From assembly GCA_020466095.1 (NCBI GenBank), contig CM035808.1:75013188-75077187 (forward strand): 64,000 nt of DNA, read 5' to 3'. Made by a program: the position numbers and the translations under genes. Below are positions 24,019 to 34,806 of the stretch, one piece after another; the stretch's first letter is position 1, and each line of letters begins with the position of its first letter. This stretch comes from Chlorops oryzae. Its lineage: Eukaryota > Arthropoda > Insecta > Diptera > Chloropidae. The notes under the pieces were generated by a model that saw nothing but the letters and a program-made list of their open reading frames with translations, was not told where the DNA came from and made no database searches.

Positions 24019-24995
24019 GCATGAACGAGGCATTCATGCAAATACTTTTTAGAACTGTAAAAATGTATGTGCATACACTTTTCGAGTCATTTTGATATAT
24101 GTGTAGGAATACACAAATATAAAGAGCCGGCCTTAGCGTTCCCGGCGCCCTGGGCGAGATTTCTTTGCGCCCCCTAACTGCAATTCAATCAAATGCACAA
24201 AAGGCAATCGATATAATGAGATAACAATTTACTTACAGTTTATTTTTTATTTAGTAGGGTTACAACTAAAACGGGGCAACCCGCACATTTTCACCCGTAA
24301 ACTAAAAGCTTACGCGAAAAAAGTACCATCAGCACGAAAATGAGTGAAGTTTTCGAGTTTTAAATTTTTTTTATTTAAAAAAGTATTTACTACTTTTTTA
24401 TTAGAATTTTAGTTATAAGAAAAGGGAAATTTTCGAAATCTATATTTTTGTTAAAAGAAAAGTTGATATAGAAATTGTGCTGATGATCTCCAATACAATC
24501 TCTTAACTTTTGTATGAATATCGATGTTTTGGCTTAAAACCATCAGATCTAGCCTTAAACGATGATTTATGGCCACGATTGCCACATTTGGCATTTTTGA
24601 TCCAAATCGGCAGCTTTATTTTCCACTTGGCGCGGTATTTTTTTTTTTTTGTATTTGGCTATTGGCATTTTTCCGTTAAATAAATTAGTTCATTCCCAAT
24701 TTACAATAAAAAATTTTCTTCGAACACTGGTCGAAAGTTCGTATTAAAAATGGCATTCCTTTTACTTAAAACAAATACAACCTCCTTTCTAGTAAAATTG
24801 GCTCATTTTTTAGTTGTCTTAGTGCTTTTGCAATTCTGCAGGTGGCAAACTCGTTCAAAAATTTAAATCAGCTGTGTATTTCGCTCTTTCATAAACATCC
24901 CCAACTCTTGCAATTGAAATGTTAAAAAGAGATAGATTTTGTCCAGCCATTCACAAAAGGCAAAAGGCAGAGCAGCAACAAATAGAAGTTCGTGT
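24019..24995. other. AT-rich spacer with one possible element end
   Basis: Near 24123, GAGCCGGCCTTAGCG followed by GC-rich sequence looks like a hAT end, but I found no partner. The rest holds no supported gene. Confidence 0.35.
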
Positions 24996-25588
24996 CAGTG
25001 TGGCCACTTCTACCGCATATGCGGTAGATCTACCGCATAATTTGTAAAATTTGACATTCTACCTAATCAACTGCACGAGGCCCAAAATCTACATACATCT
25101 CGGCAGCAAAAATCAAATAATTGTACAAGGAATTATTAAAATTTTACGTCAACATTATTAAGGAACTTTACTTCAACAAATATTTTTCGACGATTGGAAG
25201 ATTAAAGGACTTAATTGGCGCCAATTTTATTTGCAATTTCAAGATTAAATGAGTGAAATGCGAATAGTCAAGTCCGGCAGCGCTCTTATCTTCCATTAAA
25301 TTCAGTTAAAACAAAAAACAGTGGCAGCGTAACGTTCCTTAATTTCATGTGAATTGAAACATTTGAAGCAAGTTCTCTTCGGCGGCGAAACTATTTTAAA
25401 ATGGACAAGTTCATAAAAAGTTAAACTAATATCAACATTGATTTATAATTGTGGGTCATTTTTAATAATTAATTTACCAGAACCTCAACCTTGAGCGCCG
25501 GTAATGCTTCGGATAGAAGAGATGTTGGTTTTGTTTGATTTTTTAAAAACAAGAAAATATTTGTATTGCTTTTTTAATTTTTAATACA

Positions 25589-26075
25589 TGTAAAAGTAAT
25601 GGTTTATTGTTGTTTTTTCAGTTTAAGGAATTCAGATTTTATTTGCTCGATGAGCCCGATATTCGATTCACAATAGTTTTTAGAGATAAATAAAGAATTT
25701 GAATTCACAGTAGTTTTTAGATATAATTAAGCGTGTCTCAACGTTACCGGCTTTATATACAAAATATACAACTTTTAGAGTAACAACGTCGTTTTGTTAC
25801 TTTTAGAACAGCGATTTTAAGGGTACCGCTTAACAACAAACAAACGACCGAAACAACTGTCTTTTTATGACTGACCTTTTGGGATAAGAGAACGACTGAC
25901 TGCTTACTGACTTATATTGTACGACGACTTCTTACGGCTGAACTGCTGACCGCTGGCGAGTGAGAGAACAATAGCTGCTGACAACTTCCGATTGTAGTGT
26001 TCGACCCAATATACATGCTGCTTATAATGTTAGACCCAGTCTACATGCTGCTTATAATGTTAGACCCAGTTTACA
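25589..26075 (-). repeat. Ty3/gypsy 3' LTR
   Basis: It matches 42980-43437 through ATTCAGATTTTATTTGCTCG, the GTCTCAACGTTACCGGC segment and the ACTGACTTATATTGTA segment. Near its right end a roughly 31-bp unit (GACCCAGT...ACATGCTGCTTATAATGTTA) occurs three times, against two in the 5' LTR. The integrase stop codon lies in its first bases. Confidence 0.88.
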
Positions 26076-26894
26076 CTCGGCCATCCTGATTTTCATCATC
26101 TGACCCAGATGACAGTTCGTCCTCATTTTCTTCAATATACCGCCACAGCTTCATGTTGTCGGAACTTGTGGATGTTATATTTGGACCCTCCACGTCTGTC
26201 GCTTTACGTACATCATAGCGGCCGCTGCGTTTTACTTTGATCACCTTGTATGGACCCAAATATCGGCTCGCCAATTTTCTGCCGGCCACAAATTGTGATC
26301 TTTTTATAGCCACTAAGTCGCCTATTACGTATACGTGGTCGTTTTTGCGTTTTTGATCGTAATTGGCCTTGTATAGCGCTTGCGCCCTCGAACTGTCATC
26401 CTTAACTGATTCACGCCTGCTTTGCCGTTCTACGTCTCATTCGTACGTCAAACATAATTTCAAAAGGCGACCTCTTGGTGGAGCTGTGAATGGAAAGATT
26501 AATTGCCATTTGAACGTGAGCTACATACCTATACCACTTCCTTGGGCAAACTGTTGAGAATTTTGCGATTACCCCCAAAATAGTTCGGTTGGTGCGCTCT
26601 ATTTGTCCATTTCCTCTGGCAATCCTTGTTGTAGTCAGCACGTGTTCAATGCCATGTTTTTGGTCAAGGTCAGCAAATGCGTTGGATGTGTACGCTGCGC
26701 CTCGATCGCTTACTATTCTAGCTGGATACCCAAATATTTGCGACCATTCGTCCAACTTTCGCAGATCTTCTTCTTGACCCGTCGTCTTGGTAGCATACAG
26801 CCAAACGAATTTGCTGAACCAATCGACAGCAGCGAAGATGTATTTGTATTGCTTACTCGTTGCATCCATGGGACCAAGATAATCGATATGCAAC
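26071..26894 (-). pseudogene. Ty3/gypsy integrase core and C-terminal module
   Basis: The core (26893-26411) shows all three catalytic residues: HIDYLGPM (Asp), IVSDRGAAYTSNAF (Asp) and NGQIERTNRTIL (Glu), so the DDE triad is intact. A frameshift near 26411 separates the C-terminal part (26313-26071), which holds a GPY module (SRYLGPYKVIKV) and an acidic tail. Integrase joins cDNA ends to host DNA in the nucleus. The N-terminal zinc domain lies beyond the hAT insertion at 28943-29218. Confidence 0.9.
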
Positions 26895-27259
26895 CATGGG
26901 CGTAGCCAGGGGGGACAGGTAGGGGCAAATGCCCCAACCTAAGCCGAATGTCCTCGAAAAATTCTGCGTTTTTTAAGAAAAAATTAATCTTTGTCCTCGA
27001 GGAGATTTGGAGAAAATGCTGAAACAACGAGGACTTTTCAAAGAGTATTCTCGTAAAAAACGAGGACAATTTAGGAAAAAAGCGGAAAAAAAGGAGTATC
27101 AATGAAAATTTTTATAAAAAATTAGGACAATTCGCAAAATTGCAGAAAAACGCACAGAGCGAAAAATGTCCCCTAAATTTAAGAGGATTTCCATCTTAAA
27201 TTGCATGTCGACCAAGGAGAGTGACAGGGGAAAAGAGTGAAGAAATATTTAGTAGAAAG

Positions 27260-27640
27260 TCATCTTAATTTTAGCTTACAAATCATCTTAATTTTATTGA
27301 AAAGGAAATCTAGTAAAAATAAGGGGGAAACTTCTTATTCTCTCTTCTTCTTCTCTTTTTTATGTCATAAAAAGTGCAAATGAGAGGCAAAACTGCTTGT
27401 TTCTAACCGATTATCATCGTAAAATTATTCAGTTGCAAAACTTCTAGTTTTTATGGGGTGTCATCTTAATTTTATTGAAAAGAAATTCCCTCTTATTTTT
27501 ACTAGAAATCATCTTAATTTAATTGAGAAGATTTTCCTCTTGTTTTTACTAGAAATCATCTTAATTTTATTGAGACGGAGTTCCCCGTTTTTTTTTTTAA
27601 TGGGGAAGTCATCGTAATTTCATTGAAAATCTAGAAAAAA
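27260..27640. repeat. Irregular repeat of about 60 bp inside the hAT
   Basis: The motif ATCATCTTAATTTTATTG followed by a purine stretch and a TTTTTACTAG-like stretch recurs near 27260, 27285, 27463, 27508, 27558 and 27610, in degenerate form. Confidence 0.6.
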
Positions 27641-27879
27641 ACAAGTGAGAGTGGTACTGTGGGGCAAGCTTGACCGTACAGTACCCTACTAGTTTTCAAG
27701 CTTATTACTGCATAAATACGCGTGGCAATGCACTTTATATAGTTATTAGAAGAAACAAGTAAAGAAATTTACATCGGCTAAGCCGATTGCACACATACCT
27801 TTTCCTCAGCCTAAAATATGTTAAAACATTACCCTTCTTCTGTTGCAGTCGGGCAAAAAAAAAAAATGTGTGTATTGGG

Positions 27880-28170
27880 TAAATTCTTGTGTTGTCCAGT
27901 CAATATCAAATTTTTGCAAATTTCGCGGATGTTAATCATTGTCAAAATGTTACCGTAAGAGGGCATTAAGTCTAGCTGAAAAATTTTCAATTCAAAATAG
28001 TGAAGATCAAATTTTTGCGAATTTCGAATTGTGGTCATGTTTAAAATTTAACCATAAGTGACGACTTTATTTGACGGCTAAATACACAATCAGAAGCAAA
28101 AAAAAAAAAAAAAAAAAAACCAGTTTTATATACAGATATGGGAATAAGAGAAAGAGGGTTTTTTCTAATG
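27880..28170. repeat. Dispersed satellite-like repeat, copy 2, inside the hAT
   Basis: Two diverged units (ATATCAAATTTTTGCAAATTTCG..., then ATTCAAAATAGTGAAGATC...) match the block at 14620-14900 over about 250 bp, including the tail CAGTTTTATATACAGATATG, and the array at 61711. A 21-base A run lies inside. Confidence 0.6.
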
Positions 28171-28942
28171 TGTGTGATGAGCCAAAGCTTAAGTCTACAT
28201 AGTAGCTATACCTACACCAAATTTCAATAGGCTGGGATGTATATATATTAAATATAATATAATATTAAAATCCCGAGAATCGTATTTACGGAGATAATGT
28301 GGAAATGGGGACTAACTATTAAATCGAGTTTATTTTAGGGTGTGGCAAACGATTTCCAAAATGAGCATTTCCGAATTTCGACGGTTTTAAAGCTATACAG
28401 ACCAGAACCTTATTGATATATTTAATATTTATATTTTTTTTTTAGAGACTTATCAATCACATGAAAAAACATCAACATAACCCCCGTTAATTAATTACTT
28501 TGTATGCAAACGACACATAAATAAAATAAATTTTCCCGAAAAAGCTACATATATAGCTCCATATCTTCTTCTACACATGGAAAAAAAAAATTTCTTTTTT
28601 TTAATTGAGGACTGAAGATTTTTCTTTAAAAAAAAATGTGATTTCATATTTGTCGGACGATTTTGAAAAAATCGAAAAAATGACACCTTGCTATTTATAA
28701 AACGCGAAATCAATGGTAAAAATTTATAAAATCGATTTGATTCATTTCATATACTAACGATATTTCTCTACTTTCAGAAACCAAAAAATGATACTTTTAA
28801 AGTATCTCTCAATATTATATTGTTAATAAATGTGTCCTACTTTTTTAAAAAAAAAAAATTTCCTCGTTTTTTCATTGATTTTTGAGAAATTGTCCTCGAA
28901 AAAAGACCTAAAAAAATTCCTGGCTACGCCCATGTATGCAAC

Positions 28943-29218
28943 GTTTGCAGCGGTACATCACCCTTCTCGATACAGTGTAGGTAGCTTTCCTTTTTCCCCA
29001 ATTTTTGGTTATGAATTATTCAGCTGATGCAGTTTTAGATGAATTTATTAACTTGAGCCTCGGGGTGTTGGATCCAATAAGATTGAGATACTGCATGCAT
29101 CGTCTTCTGGGTGGAAAAATGACCGACATTGTGTGCGTTACGTATTACTTCCGTCTCCATGGCTTTAGGAACTGCTGGTAAATCAAGTCCGTCACTGCAT
29201 TTGTATAGAATGTTGTTT
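28943..29218 (-). pseudogene. Ty3/gypsy integrase N-terminal H2C2 domain
   Basis: Minus-strand reading gives LKNNILYKCSDGLDLPAVP, then a zinc-binding HNVGHFSTQKTMHAV-type segment, then KKESYLHC and KGDVPLQT leading into the HIDYLGPM core across the hAT. Stops interrupt it near 29035-29045. It ends at the TTAA (29219-29222) where piggyBac starts. The right end of this segment lies inside the duplicated unit, so bases after 28973 are repeated from 45348. Confidence 0.8.
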
Positions 29219-29640
29219 TTAACCCTTTCAGGGTCAAAAATAATTTAGGTTGAGCCAAAAATCTAAAACCTTATATTTGGAGTAATATAATGTCTCTGAG
29301 GCCTGGAAAAATAATATTTTTTTTTATTTTTGGACACGCCCCTGAATTTTACGTAATGTCGTATATATTCGACATTGACCTCCAAAGGCAGATACTGTTG
29401 TCATGTACAACTGGTATTCTTATGTAGAATAATAGAAAAAACAAATGGTTTTTTATTGTTTATTCATAATTTAGGATTAAAAGAAGGAACAACAAAAGTA
29501 ATAGCCTTACTCATAAACTCATTTTTAATTATTAATGCTGTTAAAAATAAATTTAAATATAGAAAATTTTAATTTTATCAGATTTATTTCAAAACTGAAT
29601 TTAATGTGTATATTGATAAGACTACAAATTTTTAATAAAC

Positions 29641-30464
29641 TTATTTTTTTGTGTGAAAATTTCCAAAACAATTTAAATTTCTCTTTACACAAAGAAAAAC
29701 GTTGCATTTTTTACAGATAATAAAATAACTTTTGTTACAACCCTGAGCTTTACAGCGACCGGCACTCTTGGCCTGCACAAAAATTGGGATGTGCAGCTTT
29801 TGGTCGTGACGAACCTCTTGCGGTGGTACCTTTTGAAAAATTTTCTTTCTCTTTTGAATTGTTTGCTGCATCGAGTCTTCGCTATCTGAGTCATAACTGA
29901 TGTTTACGTTTAAGGGTGTAGAGGGTGATGATGTTGCTGATTGGTTTCCTCTGCTATTTGCCTTCGATGGTCTTCCTCGCTGTAGTGGCGTATTTGACTG
30001 CGGTATATCTTCTTGTTGAGCGGCAAGAAGAGTTCGAGAAACTTGAATCCGAAAATTCATAGAATAAAGGATTTTTTTTTCGGGACTCCTTTTGCAGTCA
30101 GAGCCAAATCCACAAAGTGCATCATGGCTCGTAAAGTCCACTTGACAGAGCGAATGTTGATGCGGTAATATTGTATCATTTGATCCAATAAATCTACACC
30201 GCCCATGCTCTCGTTATACATTCGAACAACTAAGGGCCTATCAATCTCTATAAATTTATTTTCATTCTTATCCCAACGCTTGGCTTTATCTTCTTTACCG
30301 ATTCCAACAAAATTAGAGCCCATATTCGCAATTTTATTGTCATACCAGCGAGTGATGATAACTTTGTCATCCGCGCTTACACATTCAGTGGATGCTCCTC
30401 GTCCTCTTTGTTTCATTTCTTTTTCGCCAGGAAGGCGAGGATTGGCAAATCTGTTTATTCGTAT
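29641..30464 (-). pseudogene. piggyBac transposase, C-terminal half (copy 1)
   Basis: The C-terminal part of a DDE_Tnp_1_7-type transposase, which cuts and pastes the element at TTAA sites. The segment 30416-30057 has ITRWYDNK and NESMGGVDLLDQM, the latter with the third catalytic Asp. A frameshift near 30060-30140 leads to an Asp/Ser-rich linker and a cysteine-rich end (CKAQGCNKSYFICKKC-like, with CNVFLC), the usual piggyBac zinc-binding tail. The N-terminal half is at 38575-39618, beyond the LTR element. Confidence 0.9.
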
Positions 30465-31428
30465 TGTTGCGAGTCACAGACGAACAACCATGCCATATCC
30501 CAATCTTCGCCACAAAAAGTCCAACAAAAAGAACCAGCGCGAAGACTCAACGAGTGCGATTGTGAAATTAGCCTCAGCAGCAATCGCCCAAATGAAATGA
30601 ATGTAATATGAGACCCAGAAGTTTCGGCAGACAGCAGCGGTTGTGAAATCACTCCGAGCCCACGATCGCAATGCTAAAAGCCAGTGGGTGAAACCCGAGA
30701 ATTAGAACGGCGGGAGAGAATTAACGGAGCGACAGCAATGATAGGCACGGGCAGCTAGGTGTCAAGTACGAGGGGCACGAGCTGGCAAGTCAACACTGCA
30801 ACTGTCTAAGCTATGCTGAAGAGCTCGATCGCTGGCAACAACAACAACACACTAACAACGGGATAGCTTTGGCGAGCTTTCGGCGAGCAAGGGAAAACAC
30901 GGGAGGCACGAGCTGATGCGTCATAAGTTCTGCGCAAGGTTCAACGCCACCAAACACCGACCTACAACAACAACAACGACAATAGCAGCACCAAAGATAG
31001 ACTTGCAGGTGAATCTTATGCAAGAGGTTTTGGAAAGCATCATCAGCGATATCCAATATTGCCGATCAGCAATATTGGCCTATAAAAAGGGAGCTTCGGA
31101 CACAGAAAGATCAGACTGGTTTTCGGAAGTCTCTGCTTTTGACGTGCGTACATACGAGCCACGGCGTTAAAAGTATAATTAAGGACATAGGGAAATTGTA
31201 AAGTAGTGTTAGCAGCTTAACAGTGAATTAAATCCTGTCTTAGACATAAGGATCATTTAATAAAAGAAAAGATAAAATATAAACTTCACTCTTTTATTTA
31301 AAGAGGTTTATAGGAACATTTATACGCTCGACTTTGTCTAAGCGCTTGTTTCCTATAATTTGGTGTTGGAATAAAGGAACGTTTATACGCTCGACTGTGT
31401 CTGAGCGCTAGCACCCTATATCCCAACA
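30465..31428 (+). repeat. 5' LTR of the gag-only element (copy 1)
   Basis: Starts TGTTGCGAGTCACAGACG and ends CTATATCCCAACA. It differs from the 3' LTR (37607-38570) at five single bases that I can see. Short CAA-rich stretches are present. ORFs inside both LTRs are the same and resemble no protein. Confidence 0.93.
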
Positions 31429-32247
31429 TTAATTGGCGCAGCCGGTATTCGACTGACTTTCAGTTGGATACGAATCATTGATAGGAATTGTCCTAAGACG
31501 TGGTGCGGCAGGACATTGAGTTAAAAGAGTCGAGCTGAAGCGGGGCCTTTTTTGGTCTTAATCAATGGTTATACCAGAACCGAATAAGCAAAACTCTAAA
31601 CTCCCGTGTCGACCAAACGCACACGATTGGGAGAATTCAAAATCACTGAAAAGAGTTTCCAAAGCAGAGTTAACCTAAAACGTGGTGCGGCAGGACATTG
31701 AGTATAAGAGTAGAGCTGAAGCGGGGCCTTTTTTGGTCTTAATCAATGGTTAAACCAGAACCGAATAAGCAAAACTCTAAACTCCCGTGTCGAAGAAACG
31801 CACACGATTGGGAAAGTCTGAGCGAAGTGAAACATCACCAAGTAACGTTTTTAAGCGTGCTATGAGGATGTTGCTTTGAAGGAAAATTTTTATACATGGC
31901 ACTAAAAACTTAAATATTGTATGATCCTTTTGTCTAAGCAGAGAGAAAATTTTCCCACTAAAAAATAAATAAAAAGGGAAAGGAAAAAATAAAAATTTTT
32001 ATTACAATCCGAAAAATAAAAATTTGAGTCTAAAACCGACGGTTAGCAGCCCAAACTCAGAAAATACAATAATAACGTTGAGCCCCGTCTGATATATTTA
32101 TTTTTTTACTCAAGAATTAGAATCACTTAAAAAAAAAAAAAAAAAAAAATTTTAAGAGAAGCAAGGGAGTTAGTAAGAGAGGCAAACCTAAACAAAGACA
32201 AATACAGAATATTTTTTAACACCAACTTACCAACAATAAACATAGCA
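31429..32247 (+). promoter_or_regulatory. Primer binding site and leader with 182-bp tandem repeat (copy 1)
   Basis: TGGCGCAGCCGGTATTCGAC starts at 31433, like the TGGCGCAG-type primer sites of the 17.6/297 group. From 31492 a unit starting CCTAAGACGTGGTGCGGC is repeated at 31674 (period 182, second copy cut near 31815). The leader ends in A-rich sequence before the gag ATG. Duplicated leader units may serve in RNA packaging, which is inference. Confidence 0.75.
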
Positions 32248-33425
32248 ATGTCGAATCCACCTCCAGTAGATGAATTGATGGAAAAGGTCAATAGACTAGT
32301 ACCATACTTCTTAGGGTCGAACAATCGAGAATTAAGTCTAGAGGTTGATAAGTTTGTCACAGGGGTTGAATTATTAAAGAGTGTAGTTGGTAATTTCAAT
32401 ATAATAGACATAATAAAATGCATTAAAAACCGATTAACAGGCATGGCTTACAGGAAAGTAAGCCGGAGAACAATAAATAGTTTAGATGAACTTTGCGATT
32501 TAATAAAAAGAGAATTTTTAAAAAAGCGAAGTCTGGAAACTATTAGGTCAGAAATAGCTAGCGCAGAGCAACAGGAGGACGAGAGAGCATCAGCATTTGG
32601 TGGTAGAATAGAATTCTTATTAAATGAAGCAGAAGTTTTAATTAAAAAATCCTGGAATGACATAGAAGCATTATCTGCATTAGCCGAATATAGGAAACTG
32701 GCAACCAACAAATTCATTTTTGGGGTAAAAGATACGTATATGCAGAATAGACTAGAAGGTTCAAAGGATAAACAAATTACAGACTTGATAAAACTAGCAG
32801 AAGAGTCAGAAGACCTCCATGCAGAAAACAGTCGAAAAAACTATTCCATAAACAAAACACCCCCAGTAGCAACACAAAAGATTAAGTGTTCCTTTTGCAA
32901 TTTAGAGGGCCATACTTGGGATATCTGTGCACAAAGAAAAAATACGCCTTTTTGCACCAGTTGTGCTCAATATGGACACCAATATAGTGAACAATGTAAC
33001 TATAAAAATATTACGGCTATGAGCTTTAATCCCCAAATATGCACATATTGTGGAAAAATAGGTCATTTAGAGGTGAATTGTTTTAATAAAATGAAATCGT
33101 TATTTTGCAATATTTGTCAGTTAAATGGTCATTCTAGCACCCCTTTTGTAAGCAACGACAGGAAACAAATAACATGCAGAACAATCAGCAACAGAAGAAT
33201 GAACCATTTGGGCGAGTCCAGAATCAACACAGAGGGAAAAATTTTAGTAGAATTAGAGCAGAAAATTTTAACGCGGGAGGAAATGAAAGAAACCAACCTT
33301 CAAATAACGCAATTATTCAATGTTTCAATTGCTCACAGTTTGGACATATATCCAAATTTTGTAAAGAGCAACAAATGATAAATAATGGCCCGGGAAAATC
33401 CCAGCGGCCCGGTCAAGGCCAATAG
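32248..33425 (+). pseudogene. Gag of the gag-only element, frameshifted by one base (copy 1)
   Basis: This is the same protein as the intact 392-residue Gag at 48621-49799. Residues 1 to about 215 are a gypsy-type capsid region. In this copy one C is missing in a C run near 33142-33145 (CACCCC against CACCCCC), inside the fourth zinc knuckle. The frame shifts there, giving a 376-codon ORF with an unrelated tail, while the true C-terminus continues at 33174-33425 in another frame. The lesion is a homopolymer indel and could be a sequencing error. Confidence 0.88.
33392..33398 (+). promoter_or_regulatory. Candidate -1 ribosomal frameshift heptamer GGGAAAA (copy 1)
   Basis: In the gag frame the codons are CCG GGA AAA, so the heptamer fits the X XXY YYZ pattern in the right phase. 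It lies 27 bases before the gag stop TAG. Slipping back one base enters the frame that stays open to the mariner insertion and resumes after it. Gypsy elements commonly use -1 shifting for pol. Confidence 0.6.
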
Positions 33426-33565
33426 ACCGGAACGCCATATTAAATGTCAAAATTAATAGGCCTAATCTAGTCTCCTCAAATAAAGAGAAAGTAGAATTCG
33501 TAGATAACAAGAGAGAATATAAGTTAGAGGAGCTAGAATTTTCAAAAATACTCTTAGAAGATGTA
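33422..33565 (+). CDS. Pol-frame ORF of the gag-only element, part 1 (copy 1)
   Basis: This is the -1 frame after gag, open for 48 codons up to the mariner. It contains INRPNLVSSNKEKVEFVDNK and is charged, with no recognised domain. It is continued in frame at 34807 once the mariner and one TA are removed. Confidence 0.6.
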
Positions 33566-34804
33566 ACAGGTTGGCTGATAAGTCCCCGGTCTGACACATA
33601 GATGGCGTCGCTAGGATTAAATGCATATTATTTTTATATAGTGGCAACCTTCAAATGATTCGTGTCAAAATTTGACGTCTGTAAGTCAATTAGTTTGTGA
33701 GACTGAGCGTCTTTTGTGAAGCAACTTTTGTTATTGTGAAAAAAATGGAAAAAAAAGGAAATTCGTGTTTTGATAAAATACTGTTTTCTGAAGGGAAAAA
33801 ATACAGTGGAAGCAAAACCTTCGCTTGATAATGAGTTTCCGGACTCTGCCCCAGGAAAAGTAACAATAATTGATTGGTATGCAAAATTCAAGCATGGTGA
33901 AATGAGCACGGAGGACGGTGAACGCAGTGGACGCCCCAAAGAGGTGGTTACCGACGAAAACATCAAAAAAAATTCACAAAATGATTTTGAATGACCGTAA
34001 AATGAAGTTGATCGAGATAGCAGAGGCCTTAAAGATATCAAAGGAACGTGTTGGTCATATCACTCATCAATATTTGGATATGAAAAAGCTCTGTGCAAAA
34101 TGGGTGCCGCGCGAGCTCACATTTGACCAAAAACAACAACGTGTTGATGATTCTGAGCGGTGTTTGCAGCTGTAAACTCGCAATACACCCGAGTTTTTGC
34201 GTCGATATGTGACAATGGATGAAACATGGCTCTATCACTACACTCCTGAGTCCAATCGACAGTCGGCTGAGTGGACACCGATCGGTGAACCGTCTCCGAA
34301 GCGTGGAAAGACTCAAAAGTCCGCTGGCAAAGTAATGGCCTCTGTTTTTTGGGATGGGCATGGAATAATTTTTATCGATTATCTTGAGAAGGTAAAAACC
34401 ATCAACAGTGACTTTTATATGTCGTTATTGGAGCGTTTGAACCAAGACAACGCACCGTGCCACAAGTCATTGAGAACGATGGCAAAAATTCATGAATTAG
34501 GCTTCGAATTGCTTCCCCACCACCGTATTCTCTAGATCTGGCCCCAGCGACTTTTTTCTTGTTCTCAGACCTGAAAAGGATGCTCGCAGGGAAAAATTTG
34601 GCTGCAATGAAGAGGTGATCGCCGAAACTGAGGCCTATTTTGAGGCAAAACCGAAGGAGTACTACCAAAATGGTATGAAAAAATTTTAAGGTCGTTATAA
34701 TCGTTGTATCGCTCTTGAAGGGAACTATGTTGAATAATAAAAACGAATTTTGACAAAAAAATTTATTTTTCTTTGTTAGACCGGGGACTTATCAGCCAAC
34801 CTGT
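33566..34804 (+). mobile_element. irritans-type mariner, defective (copy 1)
   Basis: The ends ACAGGTTGGCTGATAAGTCC and its inverted partner, ending CAGCCAACCTGT, are flanked by TA (33564-33565, 34805-34806). The length of 1239 bp is slightly short for the family (about 1.29 kb). Transposase pieces run on the plus strand. Confidence 0.95.
33745..34689 (+). pseudogene. mariner transposase, multiply broken (copy 1)
   Basis: This encodes a D,D34D mariner transposase that cuts the element out at TA sites. Visible in order: a helix-turn-helix N-terminal part (SGRPKEVVTDENI), then after a frameshift in an A run near 33965 the segment IHKMILNDRKMKLIEIAEAL, then a premature TAA near 34172. The catalytic segment follows with YVTMDETWLYHY (first Asp) and, after an internal deletion of about 20 codons following SLLERLN, DNAPCHKS (second Asp). 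Another one-base loss near 34545 disrupts the third catalytic region (SDFFLFSDLKRML). It cannot be active. Confidence 0.92.
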
Positions 34805-34806
34805 TA

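Larger units (their letters stand above)
26895..28934. mobile_element. hAT-type element inside the gypsy integrase, 2040 bp
   Basis: The ends CATGGGCGTAGCCAGG and CCTGGCTACGCCCATG are perfect 16-bp inverted repeats. TATGCAAC flanks both sides (26887-26894, 28935-28942), an 8-bp hAT target. Removing it rejoins the integrase frame. No transposase; it contains a minisatellite-like block and satellite-related sequence. It lies outside the tandem duplication, so it occurs once. Confidence 0.93.

Noticed and set aside
24123..24180. hAT end GAGCCGGCCTTAGCG
   Set aside because: No partner end or 8-bp duplication found, so only noted in the spacer entry.
30811..31170. Small ORFs repeated in all four LTR copies (81 and 84 codons)
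   Set aside because: They repeat because LTRs repeat; CAA/GTT-rich low complexity explains the open frames.
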